Shown here: positions 13,415-25,400 of the stretch, piece after piece
Layout of the letters: each line of letters begins with the position of its first letter
How positions within the stretch are numbered: the stretch's first letter is position 1
Assembly (NCBI GenBank): GCA_946807835.1
Contig: OX327697.1
Coordinates: 22,764,001-22,828,000 of the forward strand
Length of the DNA: 64,000 bases
Reading direction: 5' to 3'
From: Ailanthus altissimus
Taxonomy: Eukaryota > Streptophyta > Magnoliopsida > Sapindales > Simaroubaceae
Notes under the pieces: generated by a model
What the model was told of the DNA's origin: nothing
Database searches by the model: none
Seen by the model: the letters and a program-made list of their open reading frames with translations, nothing else
Position numbers and translations under genes: made by a program

Positions 13415-16400
13415 TGAAAGGCAATGTTCAACGGTGTATATTATTCTATGATTCTCCAGTCATGTCAACCTTAGAATAATCAGGAAGCGGAAGTGATTAT
13501 TGGGTGTTTATGTAATCTTGATGGAGATATATATGTGACAGTTTCCTATGTTGTTCAGGTAATATGCCTTATGTCTTTTTATTTCTGCAGCACTATACAG
13601 GATGGATTTGAGCTGCCGTCACGTCTTGCAGTGTCTGCTGCTGATTGTTTTTTATCACTGACTGAGGCTTTGACAAGAAAACCTAAGGTTTCAAGTGAAA
13701 GGCAAAAATCACTAAATCTGAAAACATCAGATCAACCTATTATTTTAGTATCGTCTGCTACTAGTGAAAAGAAGGGGAAGCCAGCTGGTAAATCTTCAGA
13801 ACTCTCAAGCGTGGAAATGGAGTATTTGCTTTATGATCATCTAGAGGACCTTATTAGCCTTGTGCAGAGACTCCTAGCAGTATGTTCTATGCTTGTTTTT
13901 TTTCTAGACCTTCCTTTTATTATGTCCTAATTACTGTTTAATTGCAGTTTAGTGCTGAATGTTAAGTACCTTCTGTGTTTTTTGCATGATTGCATTTTCT
14001 TTATTCTGGTTATCATTGTAACTAGAATATTCTTGAAAAATATAACTTATTTTGCCTTTTTTCTTTCCATTTTGACTAAATTGAAGTTTCTTATGATGTC
14101 AGTATTATTTTTAGAAATCATTTTTGTTATTTTTTATAGATAAATGTAAGTTGACCAATACACCAATCTTATCGCACTATCTAACCTACTTTGACATAGT
14201 CATAAGTAATTCAAGTATCATGATGATGCTTTAATTATGCACGACAGTGGAGCAGAAAAAGTCGGCCTTTACATGCTAAAGGATTGGAGAAAGTTCTCAA
14301 TTGGTTGCAGGATATAGAAGGGCATTATGGGGGCAATCAACCTGAGCCAGGTCCTATACCTAATACATTCTTTTAGGCATATTTCTTTTCTAATTATCTC
14401 TTAAATTTTTTGAGCACCATGATTTGTGTTGTCTGCAACATTGAAGACAGGCTCAAAACTTCTCAAGACTGGAGCACTGCTACTTTTTTCATGTTGGAAG
14501 TATTATAGCATGCTATTGCACTTGGAAGATCACAAATTTTCTAAGCATTGCAGAGAACTGTTAGACCAGTTTTTATCAGGCATCCAGGTAAAGTTAATCT
14601 GGACCTGTGATAATTTATATTACTCAAGAGTGAAATTGATCTTTTGACTTGCAAGATAGAGTGACATGTTTGTACATTTAACATCTCCAAATTGTTCTTG
14701 CCTTGTCTATATTATGAATTTTGCTATATGATTTAGGAGTTGATTTGAAACAGTTCGTTACACATTATAATAAGATATTGTCCTTGCAGCATTGCTGTGT
14801 AGAGTAGAATTTATGCTTTTTGTTGCTAAGTACCTTAGATAGACCCCCGTCAGGTACTTTGAAGGAGGAACATATTTGTATCATACTCAATATGGGATAC
14901 CTCTACTCAAAGAAATTTGACTTTCATTTTCTTACCTTCCCTTTCTTTTTTGCTTATTACTGTTGTATTGTATTCTACTGTTTCAAGTGTTGTATCCATT
15001 TCTTCTCAAAAAAAAAAAAAAAGATGTTTTATCCTTTTTTTAGTAGTGTGTCATTCGCATATCCTGTATCTGTGTCGGTGCTTTATAGTTGCAGCCTTGT
15101 TGGAGGAAATAGATTAGGAATTCAAGGAAGAAGATTAGAAATTCTCCTTTTGGTAATACAAATCTTAACGCTTCTTAAATGTTACTGAGCAACTTGTAGA
15201 GGGTGATGACTACTTTTCTAAATGGATCAAAATGAGCTACATGAAGGAGTGATGGAATCAATCAAGAATATATGAGATTATTTTAAGAGGCTGAGGAATA
15301 AGATTAAATGAAAGTCTTAATATCGATATAGTTTATGAGCTAAGGAAATATTCCTATGGAGTTCTCTTTGAAAGTTTATGAACTAATAAAAGGATGATCT
15401 TCCAAAATAGCTTCTTGCTTTCTTGAAAACCATGGGCTTGTACTTTCAACTGGCAAGGACCATCACTAGAGGAAGAAGGAAAATGTTGTCTTTGTTAGTA
15501 ATAAGCACAGAAAATTCATTGTTTGAAGAATAAAAGGAATTGATTCCATTTTCAGTTGTCATTCTCAGATAATTAACTTAATGCAGCTTTTTATGACTAT
15601 CCAAATTATTAAAACTAAAGTGTAAAAAGGCTCTCTAGAACCTTGTTTTAAAGAATTGGTGAGGTAAATATGATAAAAATTTTATTACATTACGTCCCTA
15701 TTCTCTTTCTGGAGTTGCTGTTTACCTAATAAAAGCCTTTTAATGAATCATGCCGTTAATGCACATTTATTCAATCATGCCATACGTAAAAGGGATTTTT
15801 TTAAAGAGTACTTTGTTTAGATTCCAGTGCCCTTTTTTTTACAATTCCATTTTATTGTATGTGTAAATGAGTACTATTGTTGTTCAGGCACTTGTGGGAG
15901 TGATGAATCCTTGTTCAAGAATGCAGTTATTTTAATGTGAATACTGTTGGAGATGGTGCTTATGTGCCATTTCAATATTGTATGAATATTAATTGTTTAA
16001 TATTTATACAATAAATATTTTGAATAAAATTATTAATATTATAATAAATGATAAGATGCTTATAACATTTCAGACATTGTATGATCTGAAAAAGTTCTGA
16101 TCTGGTCTAAAAGAATTTAGATCAATGCTAAGAGTTAGTAACGCTGAGAGTTATAAATGCTAAGAGTTAGCATTGCTAAGAGTTAACATGTTATACTGTG
16201 AAATTCTAAGAGTTAGAAACGTTGTCTAAAATAGGACAACGACCTGAGAATATATTAGTAATGACATAGTTGCAAGGAGTTGCAATTGGTGCTAAAAAAA
16301 TGTCATTATGCAGTATGTTCTCGAACACTTTATTTCTGATCTATCTTTACCAATGCGGGTCGATCGGTGAATACGATTTATATTTAAAATAACGTATGAC

Positions 16401-19400
16401 TATATCTGGATGGTTCAGATGGTTATTCTTAGCAAACCATGAGCTTAATGGAAGCTCGTATAGACATACGAGTATTCAGTAAGGATTAGGTATTGAACAG
16501 ACTTACAAGGGCCTTCAATAGACATCCCATGAAGCCGTCAATGACAGATTTTCTCACGTTGAGTAGTATTTATGGTCCTTTGACTTGATCGCCACGGTGG
16601 GCTTGTGAGTGACCTACCATACTTTAGTTTTACAGATGTCAAAACACCTTTCATGGTCTGATCGCTGTGTGTTGCTGGCTATGGTTTGATACTCATGGAG
16701 TTCGGTGCGCGTAGATATGAGATCCGTCAGATCACATGCGTGAGTTGTATATCCTGATGGTCCAAGATTGTATTTCAGAAAATCTTGTGGCCACAAGTAT
16801 AAATTCAAGGAAAGAGTTTTCCGTAGGGTTAAACAATATCATAAAAGTGTTTGCTTATATTGTTTATTGTAATACGAATCTGGAGATAAGTTCACGGTCG
16901 AGTGTATGGAGATTTGATAGTGGTAATCTATATCTCCACTCTTCTAAGATATAAGTGACTGAAGAATTGTATGAATATGTTATGATCTCAACTTGTATAG
17001 TCTAACGCGCTGATTTGTAATATTTGTGACATGTGCGTGGGGCATCGTGCACGGACTTATGGAAAAGTTCTATTTGACAAACCTGACGTGAACCCGAGGA
17101 GTTTCACAATATGAAGTGTACTGGTTGTGCACCGAGGCAGCTTACTGGATTGAATAGTTCAATTCAATAAATTCTAGCAGATTAGATATTTGTTTCAGAT
17201 TTTTTCGAGATGTGCATTTATCAAGATTTAAGCGTTAGGTACATTAATTAATTAGCAATAGTTGACCAATGGGATGATGATACATGACACATTGTAAGCC
17301 ATTTATTGTTTAAATTTGATAATATAATATATCTAATATATTATTTGTGTATTCTAAAATAATTTTATGAATAAACAAATTGCTTTGCTTGTCCAACAAG
17401 CAAGGGCACTTTGGTAATTAGAAGATGAATAGTTCTTCCAACACTTGAGAAACACTTACTTTTCCACTTGTTTTCATTTTAGCCGAACCAATTCGCCTTA
17501 ACAATGAAAATATTTTTCATTTATATAGCCAATTTGTTCTTGCTTTTGCCAAGCTTACACTTGCCAAATTGAAAACAACATTTGTTCTCACACTTTTTTA
17601 ACATTAGGCCCCCACTATGCAAGCTAGCTTTATCATGGCCATGCCAACATGTTTGCCCTTTAAAATATAATATGTTGACTTATAAACTAAGCAAAACACT
17701 ATTGCTTTATCAAATATTGGCCGGCTAAGTCTTTTGCAAAATGGAAAGAATTGTTTCGATTTTCATTTGTTAGTTTCTCTCTTTTTCCTAGTCAAGCAAC
17801 ATGTCCCACCAAGCATGGCAAACTTTTTTATGGCCATTTTAACATGTGTAATTTATATTTTAATCTAATTAAAACATGTGTTTTGTAACTTATTATTTAA
17901 CCAAATTAAATAAACAAAACAAACATGTGCTTGTATTTATATAAAAACAATTGTTTGACTTTGATAATGTAATAATATATCTAATATATTATTTGTTTAT
18001 TCTAAAACAATTTTATGAATAAACAAATTGGTTTGCTTGTCCAACAAGCAAGGGCACTTTGATAATTTGAGCTTGGTACCGTAGCGGTGGAGTTAGTTAA
18101 CCTCAACACCGCAAGGTTGGTAGGCGGGGCCCATAGCTCTGGACACTATTTTGCTCCAACTTTTTTAAAATGAAAACATGCATGTGGGGTTTTTGAGATG
18201 CAGTAATAAGAGTTATTAGACTATATTATAAACCAAGATCATTTATTTATGCTAGTAACCATAATAGGAGTCCTACTGGTGGAGGGTTAGTTGTACTTGC
18301 ACAAAACGAATGTCTGATTGAAAATCACATCCTCATGAGATAGGGATATAAATTTTAATTTTTTTAAAAATATCTCTTAATCAGATTAAAGTGTATTTCA
18401 TTATGAAATAATGTTATACATGGTTTGCTTTATCAATACGGTGTTAGACGAGTCATTTCGATTTTTTTTCAAGATCATTAAAGTATGAAGGATTGGTCGG
18501 TGTGATTTGGACTATGTCGGTTAAACATGAGATGAGGCAAATATATGCGAAAGTATTGCAGTAGATCGCTAAAGTGTGTGGGTAGTATCGGTAACATATA
18601 TTTGATCATTGACAAGTTAATCTGGAATACACTTACCCTAAATCGCTAAAGTGTGCGAATAAGATATATTTAGAATCAGGAGTAAGAGTTTCATGAGATG
18701 CAATTGATAAGAGTTGTCTACCTTTTAGGTTTACAAAGGCCGAGATTGCTAAACTATGGGGTTGGAGTAAAATGTCAATGTGGTTCACTTCTCACTATAT
18801 AGTTTAAAGTGTTTAAACTGTCGTTTTCTCATTTGAGAGATTAAATGGATTATGTAAACTAGTGAAAGGGCGTCTTTATAATAAAAAATATATAAAAGTT
18901 ATACCCATGATCTAAAGTGTTATTTATTAACGATTAGAAATGTTCTGCTATACATCTCTTTATTTATCTTATAGAGATAAGATAAGTCTGAGCAATCTGT
19001 TAGTATACTTGATCTAGGCACACCAATTACAGGGTATCGAGAAATTTTGACTTACTAATGAATTTGAGAATAGTTCTAGATTCAAAAAAACCTAGGATAT
19101 ATTATTGATCAGAAGATGATTCAGAGATGTTTTTGACAATGTCTCTTCAAAAGAGGTGGAAATTTATTAGAAATAGATTGAGGATGATTTGAGAGTTAAA
19201 TAATATATTTTAGCCTCAAAATCTAGTGATCCTTATCGGGAGCATGTGCACATGAGATGTGCAATAGGTACAGTGCTCTATTTGAAAAATTGTTCAATAT
19301 ATCCAAACCACAAATAGAGACTAATCACAATGAAAGCGTTTCCATTATGGTAATGTTTGAAATAGTAAGCGTTATTGTTCTAGGCACATTAACTTAGAAA

Positions 19401-22400
19401 AGATAAACCCCTTAGATATTTGTTTACTAATCATTGACATTTCATTAGCATATTATGCTAAGAGTGTAGGAATATAAGATACCGCATGTCTTTCTTATAT
19501 CTGTAAAGTGTTGCATGATTTGAGATATGCTAGGTAGCTATTAAAGGAGAAGTACAGCTTCGTGTAGGAAATGGAGATATCCTACACGTGTAGTTGTTAA
19601 GACTTTTAAAAGTCACTTCTCCATTCTAGTAGAAACATTAAGTTGTATAGTTGCTATTTTGTGCTAAACATTATTAAGCGAATTATATCATTCCCTATGT
19701 TAGACAAGGGGGGTTATTATGAATACATTAGGAATAGTTCCTCATGTATATGTGATAAAGATAATGTTTTGCTAACTGAGTGTCAGTTAATGTATTGCCA
19801 CTATCTCAGATACACACGAAATGTCCTCCTAAATGCATTGGCGAACAGAACAAATTGTAGTTTAGAAACTTTGAATAATAACGAATTATGGCACATAAGA
19901 TTAGGTTATGTAGTCGTGAGACGACTATCCCGTCTGATTAAGCATGGTCAGATATTTGATCTAACTATGGAACCTTGACCCGTTTATTAATCTTGGATTC
20001 GAAGGAAGATGACCAAATCTTTGTGTAGATATTGGACATCGGGCCATTGATTTATTAGAATTGGTATATAATGATGTATATGGTCCAATGAATCATACTG
20101 CCAATGGGTGAATTTCGATACTTCATTATCTTTATCGTAATTTGTCATGACATGGACAAGTGTTTCTGGCAAACATAGGTCGAAAACTTTTGAAGTGTTC
20201 AAAAAGTTCTGACTAGAAGTAAAGAAGCAAATCCTTATGTATATTTAGTGCCTTCGATCAGATCGAGGCGGTTTATACATGAGCAGTAAATTCACATATT
20301 ATTTAAAAGGGAATAAGATTTTCGCTCAATATAGTCCTCCAGATACTCCTCAACACAATGGTGTATTAGAGTGGAGGAATTAGATTTATTAGATATGGTC
20401 CGATTGATGTTGAGTTTTACTGATCTTTTAGAATCTCTTTGGGGTTGTGCTATAGAAATTGTTGTTCACTTATTAAACAGAATTCCATCGACAGCCGTTC
20501 CTTTTACTCTATATGAGATAAGTTTACAAAAGTGTTTGCGTATATTGTTTATCGAAATATGAATCTGAAGATAAGTTTACGATCGAGCGTATGGAGATTT
20601 GACGATGGTGTTTTATGTCTCCGCTCTTCCAAGATATAGGTAACGGAAGGATTATATGAATATGTTATGACCTTAACTTGTTGGTTTAATGCGCTGATTT
20701 GTAATATCTGTGATGTGTGCGCGGGGCATCATGCACAGACTTATGAAAGAGTTTCATTTGACAAACCGAGCGTGGACCTAGGGAGTCTCATAGTATGAAG
20801 TGTACTTGTTGTGCATTAAGGCAGCGCACCACATTAAATAGTTTAATCCAGTAAATTCTAATAAAGTAAATATTTGTTTCAGATTCTCTCGAGATGTGCA
20901 CTTATCAAGACTTAAGCATTAAGTTCATCAATTAGTTAGCAATAGTTTGTAGACCAATGGGATGATGACACGTGGCATATTGTTAACCATTCATTTTTTG
21001 ACTTTGAAATTACTAAAGTGCCCTTGTTGGACAAGCAAAGCAATATTTTTATTTATAAAATTGTTTTAGAATAAAAAAATAATATATTAGATATATTATT
21101 ACATTATCAAAGTCAAACAATTGTTTTTATATAAATACAAGCACATGTTTGTTTTGTTTATTTAATTTGATTAAATAATAAGTTACAAAACACATGTTTT
21201 AATTAGATTAAAATATGAATTAAACATGTGGAAATGACCGTGGAAGGCTTACCATGCTTGGTGGGGCATATTGCTTGAATAAGAAAGAGAGGGAAACTAA
21301 CAAATGAAAACCAAAACAATTCTTTCCATTTTGCAAAAGACTTGGTTAGCTAATATTTGATAAAGTAAAAGTGTTTTGCGTAGTTTATAAGTCAACATAT
21401 TATATTTTAAAGGGCAAACATGGTAGCATGGCCATAGTAAGGCTAAACTTGCATGGTGGGGGACAAATGTTGAAAAAGTGTGAGAACAAATGTTGTTTTC
21501 AATTTGGAAAGTGTGGACTCGGCAAAAGTAAGAAACAAATTGGCTATATAAATGAAAAATGTTTTCATTGTTAAGGTGAATTGGTTCTGTCAAAATGAAA
21601 GAGAGAAAGGCTTAGAGTTTCTTTGTTTTCAAGAGTTAAAAACAAGTGGAAAAGTGAGTGTTTCTCAAGTGTTGGAAGAACTATTCATCTCCTCCATTTC
21701 TTCTCTACAATGCTGGCCATATTACTAGGCATTAAAAATTTGTTTTTTTTGTTCAATAATTGAACTAAAACAAAAACAAATTTGTTGCTTCATAGTAATT
21801 AAAATAGTTTAAGCGTTAATCAAATTAGTGTTTAAGAGTTAAAGATTGTGCTAGAAATTGGAGCTACTATTCTAGCGATCCAAGTCCACCATAGTTGGTT
21901 TTTAGAAATGCAGGCGAGTGCGCTTTGTGGTGGACTCTAGTTCGGAAATTTCCAAAGGCTTACAAGATGATTCTTGATATTAATTTCATTAATGTAATGA
22001 AAAACTTAATTTTAAATGTGTTTTTTGCATTAGGAAATTAGATTCCGGTTCTGCTGCGCTAATATGTATGTATGACACGCATGTTGCATTGTAATGAACA
22101 CGCTGCACATGCACGCACCCTAGAAAAATAGCACATTTTCAAATACATTATTCTAGAATGAGAAATTCACTAGAGAAGTTCATAGGGTATTAATTTTGCC
22201 TTTTTTTTTCCCTCCAATTAAAAGATTTCCATAAGTTGGCTTGTATATTTAGTTACTCACTGGTATGAGTTGCCTTGTTTCTTTCATTTACTTGGTCTTC
22301 ATCAAGTGGTCTGCTAGTTAATACTTCTAAAATTTATTTCCTATGTGCTATTAAGTGTTTAAATATTGCTGTAGACATGCGAGAGATTAGAGGAAGCTGA

Positions 22401-25400
22401 CTCTATTGTTGCCTCCTCTAGAAGACATATTATTTTCAGTGCAACGTTTGTTCTTTCATTCATCGTTTAAGCCATATCTGAAATCTCAAACAAGTATGTG
22501 CTGCCTCAAGTATAGTTCAGTGTCAACAGCCTGATCCTTCGTTTTCCCTGGCTTATTAAAAGAAAGTGGGGGAGGTCATGGGTGCTTCTTTTCTTATTGA
22601 ATTAAAAAAATTGTAGAATGCACAATCCATTGAAAACAGTAAATGTAGCTGGGTATTAAAGAATAGATTGCTATTTGTTTATTGTGATTATATTTGAGAT
22701 AACTTGTATATTCATTTTGCTTCTATTTGATGGAGATAAAGTTGCTGATACAGAAAGAAAAACATTATGCAGTATTATAGTGAAAACAACTCCGAGGAAC
22801 ATATGGAGAGTAAGGATGATGGTGTGGAGACCAGAAAGTTTTTCCTGAATTGCATATGCCTTCTAATGGGGAGATTTGATGGCAAGAAATTTGAAAGCAT
22901 ACTGTCGGAATACGGAACACAGATATCACGTGTTCTTTTATCACAGGTAGATAGTTACCTAGTTGCCTTCAAGGTCATGCTAAATCATTCCATAAAATAT
23001 TTTTTAAATATCAGCTGTCTGGCATGGATAAAGGTGACAGCTTAGTTCCTGAAATAATTCTATGTCTCAGACATGTCCTAGCCATGTATAAACATTAGCA
23101 ATAAACATGTTGCCATGCATGGGACATGGTTGACATGGATTTGTAACATTTAATATCATTTAATTACTGGTTGCTCTTTTTTATTTTTCTTAATTTTCTT
23201 TTGAAGTCATATACTTCAGGAGCTAAGTTTTTCTCCTTTTCTCTTGTTCGTTACCTTTGTGACAGAGATATGTCCCTCTATTTGTCAAGTTATTGTTCAT
23301 TGAAAAAGAAAAAAATTCCAAATCTTTTGACTTGTTGCAATGCTGATTGGCTTATGCATTTGCTTACAAGGTTTAGATGGATATGCAGCTGTTGCTACTT
23401 CTTGAAATTGTGATAAATCAGGTTCCTACTGCATAATATTGGTAGACTGAATGGTGGAAACTGATTATATTTAGCCACCCATGATGAGTATACCTGCAGG
23501 ATCTCGGTACTAAGATTAAGTGTAATTAGTTGGTCTCTGTTGTTTATCAAGAAAGAGATAGACTTACTGTACCGAACTAGTACCATGCAGTTCTGGAATT
23601 CAAGCATCAAACAATGTTATTACTATGTTTAGCTTTTAACTTTTAATGAGTTTCATTTTGGAAATGTTGTGTAATTGAAAAGGTACTCACATTTGTCTTT
23701 CTGTTCTTTTATTTCCTTGAAGCTTCATTGTCATGATGAAGATGTGATAGATGCAGTTGTTTGCATATTTAAGACAGCCCTTTTCAAGCCAAATTATTCA
23801 CCCGGAAGCAATCTCAGTGACACCAGACAGATGGATTTTGTGATGCCATTGCTACTTCAGCTTCTAGATGAGTGGGATGGTGCAGCTAGAGCTGCAGTTC
23901 TGCTCATAGCTGAATACTGTTCCATGTATATCTTTTCCACCCCAATCTACTAGTACTTTGTATTATAAATTGTTGTGGCTTATGTTTGGGTTTCAAGCCT
24001 GACTTGAATAAATGGCTCACCAGAAGTGCCGATGTTCACTGCCTTAAAGAAGTTCTGAAACGCCTCACTTCTGGGATCGCTATACAAAGGAGGAATGCTC
24101 TTGATGTTATATCAGAACTTTTGCGCATATCATCACATTCTGTTAATACACAGTCTCATTTGCCATGGTATAACCATTCAGTAATTTCTTGATGTTTTCA
24201 CCTTTTTGGCTCCTTGATAATCAAATTCGTCCAATGTTTTGGCCTCTTTATAAAGGTAACTTGTACAACTATTGCAGGCAACATATAACAAGCTATTTGC
24301 TAGAGTGTCTGAGAGATGAAGAACCAGAAATTCGTGGACAGACATCCAATTTGCTTCCAATGATTGGTTAGTTTTGACAGTTAATTTGAGTCTTAGCAGG
24401 CTCACAGTATTTTTCTTATACGTGACTTGGTAACTTCTAACATTTGGTAATTGTGATATCTGTTGCTATGGGTAGAGTGTGATGGATATGTTTGTTCTTG
24501 TTTGGCCAATGTAGTGAACTTGAGATGTGCACTTAAATTGCTGAATCATATTCTCGTGGTACGGACTGGACGATTGAACTTGAAAACCATGGATGAATTA
24601 CAGTACTCCTTTTTGGAGCTTGTTAATGGAAGGACTTTTAACTTGTGTGATTCTTAGAAATCTTTGACAGAAGGGTTTCTAGGGAGGATGGAAGTGTGGT
24701 TGAATTGCTGATTGGTAGCATTTGGCTTGTCTTCTTTTGAACTTACAAAAATACAGGCTTTTGGATGGTCCACAGATAGATCACAAAGATGGTAAATACA
24801 CATCCGGAATTAACTCATGTGAGAATCATCAATTTTATTCTCCATGCACAAACCAGATACAGAATAACTAAATTAAGTCTTAATGAAAAATTAAATTTGG
24901 AATGAGTGATGTAGGACAGATAGTTGAACAAGGTAAAGAAATAGGAGAAAGTATAGAAGAAAGAAGAGAAAAAGAATAGAAAGGGAAGAAACTAGAGAGA
25001 AAAAGTGGAGGAAAAGTCAAGAAGAAACTATGGGAGAAACCGTAATGCTTCAATCGGCTCATAAAATCAGTTGCCTTCTATTACAATTGAAATATAAGGC
25101 CCCATTTATGGTGGCTAAACCCTAAATAAAATAGGAAACTAAAAAAAAAAACGAAATCTGCTTCTATAATTAGCACAAAACTTGCTTGAACAAGAAAACT
25201 ACTTTAGAAAAGATAAAGTAGAGCTAAACCAATAACAAAGACAACTAGGATAAGCTAAAATAAAAATAACTCTAAAAATTCTAAAATAGGAGTTCGTATT
25301 CTGCATCAAAAAGACTTCATGATTTCTACACTGTTTGCCTGAAATAGTATTTTTCATGTCTTTTTTATTTTACATATTTTGTTTTTGTTTTCTTCCTTAT

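Larger units (their letters stand above)
15945..22141 (+). mobile_element. Degenerate Ty1-copia retrotransposon in intron 7, same strand as the host gene
   Basis: The element starts TGTTGG at 15945, ends ttttca at 22141, and is flanked by a perfect 5-bp repeat AATAC (15940-15944 and 22142-22146), the expected copia target duplication. The left LTR body (15945-17260) aligns with solo copies at 6037 and 50786. The right LTR (from about 20526) repeats 16850-17260 and carries a TATA-like ctatataaat at 21543-21552. Between them are pol relics at 19560-20520. Reverse transcriptase and RNase H are absent. The left LTR is rearranged (see the inverted segment). The element is about 6.2 kb and cannot move on its own. 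Confidence 0.8.

Noticed and set aside
13493..13930. 145-codon frame taken as a whole
   Set aside because: Only the part from 13591 to 13879 is exon 5. The start lies in intron 4 and the end runs past the donor at 13880.
14820..15188. Plus-strand frame of 122 codons in intron 7
   Set aside because: The product is low-complexity F/Y/C-rich sequence from T-rich intron DNA and contains a poly-Lys run from an A-tract. No splice context.
18066..18150. GC-richer stretch considered as a possible tRNA gene
   Set aside because: No acceptor stem or proper A/B box spacing.
23986..24023. Upstream extension of exon 10 from an AG at about 23997
   Set aside because: It would not keep phase with exon 9 (phase 2). 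The AG at 24023 does.
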